From: Pullibacteroides sp964436335
Lineage (GTDB): Bacteria; Bacteroidota; Bacteroidia; Bacteroidales; P3
NCBI GenBank assembly: GCA_964436335.1
Contig: CAYTCD010000058.1
Location: 1 to 11,535, forward strand
Direction of reading: 5' to 3'
DNA: 11,535 bases
In this document: positions 5,614 to 11,535 of the stretch, piece after piece
Numbering within the stretch: position 1 is the stretch's first letter
Layout of the letters: each line of letters opens with the position of its first letter
The notes under the pieces: model-generated
Databases searched by the model: none
What the model was told of the DNA's origin: nothing
Seen by the model: the letters and a program-made list of their open reading frames with translations, nothing else
Program-made: the position numbers and the translations under genes

Positions 5614-6945
5614 ATGAAACCTCTTTTGTTTATTGAAACCTACGGATGCCAGATGAATTTTGCCGATTCGGAAATCTTGGCATCCATCTTGAAAGAAAAA
5701 TACGATACCGCTTCTGATTATGCGCAGGCGGATCTGATATTGGTCAACACCTGTTCCATACGCGACCATGCCGAACAAAGGGTATTCAACCGTCTTAAGG
5801 AATTTGTGGCCCTTAAAAAGAAACGTCCCGGCATGAAGGTGGGCATTGTGGGTTGTATGGCCGAAAGGCTTAAGGAAGAGTTGTTGGCCTCGAATCTGGA
5901 TATAGACCTGGTGGTGGGACCGGATGCCTACCGGAGCCTGCCGCGTTTGCTGAATGAGGTGGAAGCGGGACAAAAGGGCATCGATGTGATTCTCTCCAAC
6001 GATGAAACCTATCAGGATATAGAACCGGTTCGTCTGGGTTCCAATCATATTTCGGCTTTTATTTCGATTATGCGCGGATGTCAGAATTTCTGCGCCTATT
6101 GTGTGGTGCCCTACACAAGAGGAAAGGAACGTAGCCGTGCGGCAAACACTATTGTGCGTGAGGCGGAAACTCTTTTAGAAGCGGGCTATCGGGAGGTTAC
6201 GCTTTTAGGACAGAATGTCAATTCTTATCAGGCCGACGGCGTTAATTTTGCCGAACTGATGCGGCGCGTGGCCTCGATAGATCCGGGTTTGCGGGTGCGT
6301 TTCTCCACTTCCCACCCCAAAGACCTTTCCGATGAACTGATTGCGGTAATGGCGGCGTTCCCCAATATCTGCAAGGCTGTCCATCTTCCGGTGCAGTCGG
6401 GAAGTTCGGCCATGCTGGCCAAAATGAAACGCAAGTACGACCGGGAATGGTATCTTGGGCGGATAGCCGCCATCCGCGAAAAAATACCCGACTGCGGCAT
6501 CTCCACCGATATTATCGCCGGTTTTTGCGGCGAAACGGAAGAAGACCATAGGCAAACACTCTCGCTGATGCGCGAAGTGGGTTACGATTCGGCCTTTATG
6601 TTCAAGTATTCCGAGCGTCCGGGCACTTTCGCCTCCAAAAACTATCCCGATGACATACCCGAAGAGGTGAAACTGCGCCGTCTCAACGAAATTATAGGCC
6701 TTCAACAGCAACTCTCTCTCGAAAGCAACCGCCGGGATGTGGGAAAGACATTTGAAATTTTGGTGGAAGGTGTTTCAAAGAAAAATGCTTTGCAGTATTT
6801 CGGCCGCAACTCGCAGAACAAAGTGGCGGTGTTCGACAATCCGTCGCTTGCCGGTGAAAAACCAAAGGTATCCGTGGGTGATTATGTAAAGGTGAAGGTG
6901 GAAGACTGCACGGCGGCCACACTCTTGGGACGGCTTACCGAGTAA
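5614..6945 (+). CDS. miaB: tRNA-2-methylthio-N6-dimethylallyladenosine synthase MiaB
   Basis: MiaB is a radical-SAM methylthiotransferase that adds the 2-methylthio group to i6A37 in tRNAs reading codons that start with U. The 443-aa protein has the three-part layout: an N-terminal UPF0004 domain holding the auxiliary [4Fe-4S] cluster with C12 (ETYGCQMN), C47 (NTCSIRDHAEQRV) and C81 (GCMAERL); a radical-SAM domain with C156-x3-C160-x2-C163 (MRGCQNFCAYC) and the following VPYTRGKERSR; and a C-terminal TRAM domain ending at LGRLTE. The EQRV and FCAYC context fits MiaB better than RimO or MtaB. ATG 5614 gives the usual short N terminus; a TTG at 5593 would lie in the rpsU terminator tail. No promoter is visible in the 19 nt after that terminator. 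The TAA stop is one base from the stop of convergent porU. Confidence 0.96.
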   Translation: MKPLLFIETYGCQMNFADSEILASILKEKYDTASDYAQADLILVNTCSIRDHAEQRVFNRLKEFVALKKKRPGMKVGIVGCMAERLKEELLASNLDIDLVVGPDAYRSLPRLLNEVEAGQKGIDVILSNDETYQDIEPVRLGSNHISAFISIMRGCQNFCAYCVVPYTRGKERSRAANTIVREAETLLEAGYREVTLLGQNVNSYQADGVNFAELMRRVASIDPGLRVRFSTSHPKDLSDELIAVMAAFPNICKAVHLPVQSGSSAMLAKMKRKYDREWYLGRIAAIREKIPDCGISTDIIAGFCGETEEDHRQTLSLMREVGYDSAFMFKYSERPGTFASKNYPDDIPEEVKLRRLNEIIGLQQQLSLESNRRDVGKTFEILVEGVSKKNALQYFGRNSQNKVAVFDNPSLAGEKPKVSVGDYVKVKVEDCTAATLLGRLTE

Positions 6946-6946
6946 G

Positions 6947-9900
6947 TTAATGTATCACCACTAGTTTTACGCTCTGTTGCACCACTTTTCCGTCTGCGCT
7001 GACGGCTTTCATGTGGCATACATACATGCCGGCTTGCAATGGTTTTCCTGAGTTTGAAGATAGATTCCAACGCAAGGGCCCTATCGAATATCCGGAAAGA
7101 TCGGAAATTCGGTAACTGAAATCGGCCACTCTCGTACCCTGCAAACTGAAAACATTGAAATCGCAACGTTCCACACCACCGCCCACTCCGTTGTGGTTGA
7201 AGTAAAAGTCAACGTAGCCTCCCCGCACAGGATTGGGAACGGCTTTCATATCGAACACCTTGAATCGGGAAGAACCGTCCACGTTAAAGGAAATGGTCCG
7301 GGTGGTGGAGATGTTGTTGATGTTCCATACCTTGAGTCTTACCGTATGCCGGCCTGGTTCAAGGTGATTCAGCGGATAACGCAGGTATCCCTCCTTGTAA
7401 CTGCCCGTATTGTAGCGGAAATGATTGTTGACCACAATGGGATTCCGCAGGTCGTCGTCAAGCACAACCGTCATGTCGTGGCCAATGCCGGCGCCGGTGG
7501 TGTTGATGCCGTAGGCATCGCTGATTTCCGCATACAGGTAGGGTTCCTCTCCCACCGTTCCCCCGAGATAATTGTTTTTTTCTATGAAGAGATCCACAAT
7601 CGGGGCGGTGGTGTCTAAAACGGCGTCTTCGTTGAATCCCCCCACAACGATGCGGTCGAAACTGCCGTTGGCATCGCTGTTTTCGGAGTAGGCATAATAA
7701 CTGATACGTCCGTTTCCGTAACTGTATTGTATGTCTTTTGGCACGATGAAACTAAATGAGAAAAAACCGTCTTTAACCTCTGTGGTGCCTTGAAAAAGCA
7801 GGCTGTTCTGATCGGTATAAGTTACAGGTTCGTTATATTTCTGGATTTGCGGATTGTAAAGTCCCAGCGTGGTCTTGGTAACGGTCTTGTCGTAGATTTT
7901 TATCATCAAAGTGCCGTTGAAGTCTTCTATCCGCGTGTTGTCATGGCGTACTATCTGACCTTCGATGGTGATGGGCGAGAGGGCTTTCAAGGTGTCCAAA
8001 TCCGCCGAACCGGCTTCTTTTCCGTTGATCCGGAGCGTTTCTATATTGTGTTCGGGCAAAGCCACCCGCAGGGCGGGATCCCCCAGCAGCATAAATTTAT
8101 TCGCACCTCCCCCTTGTGCGGTGGTTTTGGCAAATAGAAAGGCTTCACCTATAGTGGTTATCTTTCCTTCGTTTTTTTGGATAAGGCTTTCGGCAAAGCG
8201 TTTCTGTATATCTTCGATAGACTTCGTTGTGGCGATACGGCTAGTGGCGACCATTGCGATAGCACCGGCATGTGCCTTGAGAACACTGCGTTCCGCACCC
8301 GAAACCTGGGCAATTTGGTCGTAATAGGCAAAAGAACAAGACGAGGCCATCATGATGGGAAAAGTATAACTGGTTTTCCAGCTGTCGATGATATCGTTGG
8401 TCAGGATTTTTTCGTCAGACCACGAATTCCAGCCGCTGTGTCCGTAATATCCGATAAACAGACAGCCGTTTTCCACTTGTTCGCGTATGGCGTTCTCAAG
8501 GTCGGGAATCCGGCTCGTTACCGAGGAAGATTCCCGCTGGTAATAGTCCGAATACAATTTGGAGAGATGGATGTAGGGAATATGGTTCAGGATGTAATCT
8601 TGTGAGAGAATCATGGTCTCCATACCTTCTTCAAATCCGTCGTCGGTAACAAAAACCACTTCATTCCGCCAATTACCGAAATTGCCCGACAGGTTGGGTT
8701 GTCCCGGGTCATGAATATAGGAGCGGCTGGAGTAGATATCTATCTTTTCCACCATATTCCGGGCTTCTTCTACCGTTCGTACGGGTAAACGTCCTATGGC
8801 TACTTCCAATTTTCCATAAGATGTGGCATTTTCCGGATTGGTGCCGGCATTGTCGTCCAGATAGCCGAAATTGTCTTCGGAAGGTGTGCCAGCCCCTTCG
8901 ATGTTGTTTCCATAAGCTTCCAAGGTGGGTACAAAATCCGAAACATTGCCGAGAATGTTTTTGTAATCGTACGAGGCCGCTCCGAAAAGCAAAAGAGAGG
9001 AAGGGCGTTTGGCTTCGTCTGATTTGTCGCGGATGCATTTGAGAAAAAGACGTATGGCAGACGGATCCTTCGCGCCGGACGAGAATTCGTTGTACACTTC
9101 TTCGGTGGTGGCTACGTAGGCCGTTATGCCATCGCGTTCCCGATGCAGTCGGGCAATCTGTTGCGCCTGCTCCAGAAAATCGGGATACGAAACCACGATA
9201 AACGAGATATTTTGTAATTCGTGTAGGTTTTGGGCTTTTACCTTGCCGTCGAACCGGGGGGAGGGACAATGGGCGGGGTCAAAGGCTATGTATTCATGCA
9301 GTTGCCCGTCGGCACGGGTTGAGAAGCTTATTTTTCCAGATCCTTCAACGGTGGTGGCCAGTTCGGCGATATGGTAGATGTCTGTTATATCCCAGATCCG
9401 GCTTGAAGAAGAGGCTTCCACTATAAAGCGGGCGTTTTTTCCGATAGCTTCCGGACTGCGGAAGGAAAGCATCGGTTCGGAAAGCCTGAGCCGGCGGGTA
9501 TAGAAGAGGTTGATGTAGTCTAAATAGCCGGCTTCGGTACTGCCGGTTTTATTAAAACTAAGCCGTACCGTGGTGTTGTTTCCGTTTACCGATACGGTTC
9601 TTTGGGCAGACCGGTTGTCGGCACACACCGAGGTGGAACTATATGCGGAATGATAGATGCTGAACGATACATCGTTGCAGGAAACAAGGAAAGAGGCCGT
9701 TCCGTTAAAGGAGGTGGCGATGGTGGCCACTTCCAGCGTCGCTTTTTCTCCGGCCTTCGGGTCGGGAGAACTGAGGGTGAAACTACGTTCATTACCCGAA
9801 AAGGCAAAAGTTTCGCCTACCCAGGTATAACCGCCGTGGCAAAGGTTTACCGTGTTGGTTTCATAACGGATGTGTTCGGGAAAATCTTCTATGCTGAGCG

Positions 9901-10444
9901 GGGCCTCAACCGTTTGAACGGTGGCGGATTCCACCCGATGCTCTATTTCGGCGTGAAGGCTTACGAAATAAAAAGATAAGTCGCTGTAATTATGTGGAAT
10001 ATAACGAAATTTCTCATTTTCATAGGTCCAACGGTGGGGCGATTCACCGAAAAAAAGAAAGTAGTCGCCCGGACCGAACATGCCGTCCCCTCCGTCGTGG
10101 AGCGAGATTGGCAGCGGGCTGAGGTCATCGTAGGTTTCCGCCAGATTGAAGGTGGGCAGCATGCCCGAAACATTGCCGTACAAGGCTATTTTCTGCGAGG
10201 CTATTTCATCCGACAGCAGGCCGCCCGACAACAGGTCTTCATACGTTATCTTGTAGATGCCGTTCCGCTCAACCGCCACTTTGAGCGTTTCACCCAAAGC
10301 CAATACCGAATAGCTTTTCTTGTGGGCGGGAGCGGGGTAGGATTGTGCCTGTAAGGAACCCGATACCATCCACAATGCTATCAACATGAAATGAACGCTA
10401 GGTTCATAAAGAAGTCGGTTAAAAATCAGGGTTATCCGTTTCAT
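6947..10444 (-). CDS. porU: Type IX secretion system sortase / C-terminal signal peptidase PorU
   Basis: PorU is the surface C25-family (gingipain-like) cysteine peptidase that removes the C-terminal domain (CTD) of type IX cargo and attaches the cargo to A-LPS at the outer membrane. The 1165-aa product has a signal peptide (K2-R3, hydrophobic about 18-29, likely cut after LQA at 33), a long beta-rich N-terminal region (about 45-400), a C25 catalytic domain (about 410-800) with H669 in YYGHSGW and C703 in ASSCSFAYYD, then LLGDPALRV (787-795), Ig-like beta segments, and a C-terminal type IX CTD-like domain (about 1060-1165, with AVPNPVRGG and LQAGMYVCHMKA). ATG 10444 was chosen because it gives a clean signal peptide; the upstream in-frame start at 10516 would precede the promoter. 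A consensus promoter lies upstream. porV, its usual partner and often neighbour, is not adjacent in this window. Confidence 0.95.
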   Translation of the reverse strand: MKRITLIFNRLLYEPSVHFMLIALWMVSGSLQAQSYPAPAHKKSYSVLALGETLKVAVERNGIYKITYEDLLSGGLLSDEIASQKIALYGNVSGMLPTFNLAETYDDLSPLPISLHDGGDGMFGPGDYFLFFGESPHRWTYENEKFRYIPHNYSDLSFYFVSLHAEIEHRVESATVQTVEAPLSIEDFPEHIRYETNTVNLCHGGYTWVGETFAFSGNERSFTLSSPDPKAGEKATLEVATIATSFNGTASFLVSCNDVSFSIYHSAYSSTSVCADNRSAQRTVSVNGNNTTVRLSFNKTGSTEAGYLDYINLFYTRRLRLSEPMLSFRSPEAIGKNARFIVEASSSSRIWDITDIYHIAELATTVEGSGKISFSTRADGQLHEYIAFDPAHCPSPRFDGKVKAQNLHELQNISFIVVSYPDFLEQAQQIARLHRERDGITAYVATTEEVYNEFSSGAKDPSAIRLFLKCIRDKSDEAKRPSSLLLFGAASYDYKNILGNVSDFVPTLEAYGNNIEGAGTPSEDNFGYLDDNAGTNPENATSYGKLEVAIGRLPVRTVEEARNMVEKIDIYSSRSYIHDPGQPNLSGNFGNWRNEVVFVTDDGFEEGMETMILSQDYILNHIPYIHLSKLYSDYYQRESSSVTSRIPDLENAIREQVENGCLFIGYYGHSGWNSWSDEKILTNDIIDSWKTSYTFPIMMASSCSFAYYDQIAQVSGAERSVLKAHAGAIAMVATSRIATTKSIEDIQKRFAESLIQKNEGKITTIGEAFLFAKTTAQGGGANKFMLLGDPALRVALPEHNIETLRINGKEAGSADLDTLKALSPITIEGQIVRHDNTRIEDFNGTLMIKIYDKTVTKTTLGLYNPQIQKYNEPVTYTDQNSLLFQGTTEVKDGFFSFSFIVPKDIQYSYGNGRISYYAYSENSDANGSFDRIVVGGFNEDAVLDTTAPIVDLFIEKNNYLGGTVGEEPYLYAEISDAYGINTTGAGIGHDMTVVLDDDLRNPIVVNNHFRYNTGSYKEGYLRYPLNHLEPGRHTVRLKVWNINNISTTRTISFNVDGSSRFKVFDMKAVPNPVRGGYVDFYFNHNGVGGGVERCDFNVFSLQGTRVADFSYRISDLSGYSIGPLRWNLSSNSGKPLQAGMYVCHMKAVSADGKVVQQSVKLVVIH

Positions 10445-10450
10445 AACAAG

Positions 10451-10481
10451 TTCCGGAATTTTGGTTCGACAAAAGCCGGAA
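10451..10481 (-). promoter_or_regulatory. Hairpin filling the porU 5' leader
   Basis: On the minus strand TTCCGG (10481-10476) pairs with CCGGAA (10456-10451), and the inner TTTTG (10474-10470) pairs with CAAAA (10463-10459). They are separated by a 1-by-2-nt internal loop and closed by a 6-nt loop. The hairpin starts at about the predicted transcription start and ends 6 nt before the porU ATG. There is no T-tract, so it is not a terminator; control of translation or mRNA stability is inferred. Confidence 0.55.
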
Positions 10482-10485
10482 TACT

Positions 10486-10517
10486 CAAAGATACGAAAAT
10501 TCGGCGAAACGCTCAAA
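10486..10517 (-). promoter_or_regulatory. Consensus Bacteroidota promoter of porU
   Basis: On the minus strand TTTG at 10517-10514 (-33) and TATCTTTG at 10493-10486 (-7) are separated by 20 nt, a full match to the phylum's housekeeping promoter. Transcription should start near 10479-10481, about 36 nt before the ATG. It lies between tsaD and porU, so porU probably has its own transcript. Confidence 0.8.
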
Positions 10518-10540
10518 GATTTTTCGGATGGATTTAGGGT

Positions 10541-11535
10541 TTATGAACGGGCGTAGGGAGTGGCCGATAAATCGCAGAACGCTTTTTGTTGCAGTTTGAA
10601 GTAACCGGCGATGCCCACCATGGCGGCGTTGTCGGTGGTAAAGGAAAGAGGGGGGATAAAGGCTTCCCAACCATGGCATGCGGCATGTTGGGTCAATTGT
10701 TCGCGCAGGAGGGAATTGGCTGAAACGCCTCCTGCGATTGCTACCTGCCGTATGCCGGTCTGTTTGCAGGCCGCCACCAGTTTTTCGAGCAGGCAATCCA
10801 CTACGGCTTTCTGAACCGAAGCACAGAGGTCGTTGAGATTCCGGGTAATGAACTCGGGGTCTTTCTTGAGTTCATCGCGTACCATATACAGAAACGAAGT
10901 CTTGAGTCCGCTGAAACTGTAGTCTAAACCGGGGATACGTGGTCTGGCGATACGGAAACGCTGTCCGTTGCCTTCTTTTGCCAGCTTGTCTATCACGGGT
11001 CCTCCCGGATAAGGCAATCCCATGATTTTTGCCGCTTTGTCGATGCATTCTCCGGCCGCGTCGTCTATCGTGCCGCCCAAGATCTTGAAATCGTCCGGCC
11101 GGTTCACTTGTAGAATCTGGGTATGTCCGCCCGAAACGAGCAGGCAAAGAAACGGAAATTGCGGCACATGGCTGTATTGCGGTGTACGCAGAAAATGCGA
11201 AAGCACATGTGCCTGTAGATGGTTTACCTCCACCAGCGGGATATTGAGCGAAAGGGCCATCGCCTTGGCGAAAGATACTCCGACCAGTAAGGAACCGAGC
11301 AGGCCCGGACCGCGTGTAAAGGCGATGGCGTCGAGTTGCTGTTTAGGGATGCCGGCCGTCTTGAGGGCGGTATCCACCACAGGAACGATATTCTGCAAAT
11401 GTGCCCGGGAAGCCAGTTCCGGTACCACACCGCCATAGAGCTCATGCACTTTTTGTCCGGCAATCATGTTGGAAAGCAACAGGTCGTCGTTCAAAACGGC
11501 GGCCGAGGTATCGTCGCAGGAAGATTCTATCGCAA
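10541..11535 (-). CDS. tsaD: tRNA N6-adenosine threonylcarbamoyltransferase TsaD (5' end outside window)
   Basis: TsaD, with TsaB and TsaE, transfers threonylcarbamoyl from TC-AMP to A37 of tRNAs reading ANN codons (t6A). The frame is open to the right edge, where it reads AIESSCDDTSAAVLNDD, the standard N-terminal ASKHA nucleotide-binding motif; only about five residues seem to be missing, including the start codon. A TTG at 11494 is an internal Leu, not the start. Other family motifs are YGGVVPELASRAH, the metal-binding HLQAH (His codons at 11219-11221 and 11207-11209), LVSGGHTQI, TIDDAAGE, YPGGPVID, GLDYSFSGLKTS, AGGVSANS, and TTDNAAM with the third metal ligand Asp at 10631-10633. The stop is TAA. 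PorU follows downstream after 96 nt that contain a promoter. No terminator hairpin is visible directly after tsaD. Confidence 0.97.
   Translation of the reverse strand, partial: AIESSCDDTSAAVLNDDLLLSNMIAGQKVHELYGGVVPELASRAHLQNIVPVVDTALKTAGIPKQQLDAIAFTRGPGLLGSLLVGVSFAKAMALSLNIPLVEVNHLQAHVLSHFLRTPQYSHVPQFPFLCLLVSGGHTQILQVNRPDDFKILGGTIDDAAGECIDKAAKIMGLPYPGGPVIDKLAKEGNGQRFRIARPRIPGLDYSFSGLKTSFLYMVRDELKKDPEFITRNLNDLCASVQKAVVDCLLEKLVAACKQTGIRQVAIAGGVSANSLLREQLTQHAACHGWEAFIPPLSFTTDNAAMVGIAGYFKLQQKAFCDLSATPYARS

Noticed and set aside
5467..6048. A 193-codon minus-strand open frame opposite rpsU and miaB
   Set aside because: It is antisense to two secure genes and resembles no family.
8709..9269. A 186-codon minus-strand frame inside porU
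   Set aside because: It is out of frame within porU with Arg/Ser-rich composition; porU itself is uninterrupted.
10445..10516. A longer porU start at 10516 adding 24 residues
   Set aside because: It would lie upstream of the -7 box and would bury the signal peptide; ATG 10444 gives a typical Lys-Arg plus hydrophobic signal.
10518..10540. A possible terminator after tsaD
   Set aside because: The spacer has an A-rich run but no stem followed by a T-tract on the minus strand.
1..11535. CRISPR arrays, insertion sequences, prophage or integration sites
   Set aside because: No regularly spaced repeats, transposase or integrase genes or terminal inverted repeats were seen; the tRNA-Cys is flanked by ordinary core genes with no duplicated 3' end.

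Overview
The window is about 11.5 kb of core-type chromosome from a member of the Bacteroidota, most likely the Bacteroidales. Three things point there: PorU, the C25-family peptidase of the type IX secretion system (known only from this phylum and relatives); promoter -7 boxes of the form TAnnTTTG with an upstream TTTG; and the near absence of Shine-Dalgarno sequences except in front of rpsU. A run of ten Ns inside infB suggests a draft or metagenome assembly.

Layout, left to right. Plus strand: the 3' part of infB (IF2), then tilS (tRNA-Ile lysidine synthetase), then a flavodoxin-2x[4Fe-4S] protein that overlaps tilS by 4 bp. Minus strand: ispG, whose 3' end overlaps the flavodoxin-ferredoxin gene by 12 bp, preceded by yqeY, a terminator and tRNA-Cys(GCA). 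A short divergent promoter region separates tRNA-Cys from plus-strand rpsU (S21), which has a strong terminator and is followed by miaB. MiaB ends one base from the end of the convergent minus-strand porU. Upstream of porU, on the same strand, is tsaD, which runs off the right edge.

Functionally the window is dominated by translation and tRNA maturation: IF2, S21, TilS (lysidine-34), MiaB (ms2 of ms2i6A-37), TsaD (t6A-37), YqeY and a tRNA-Cys whose A36-A37-A38 makes it a likely MiaB substrate. A second theme is iron-sulfur redox chemistry: IspG, MiaB and the flavodoxin-ferredoxin protein, the last of which could plausibly supply electrons to the other two (inference). PorU stands apart as the outer-membrane sortase/signal peptidase of type IX secretion; porV is not next to it.

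I see no phage, insertion sequence, CRISPR, toxin-antitoxin or defence locus, and no clearly new multi-gene system. The most noteworthy points are an IspG with an unusually short version of the extra domain typical of the phylum, interleaved divergent promoters for tRNA-Cys and rpsU, a hairpin filling the porU 5' leader, and two housekeeping genes (yqeY, miaB) that follow strong terminators with almost no room for promoters.
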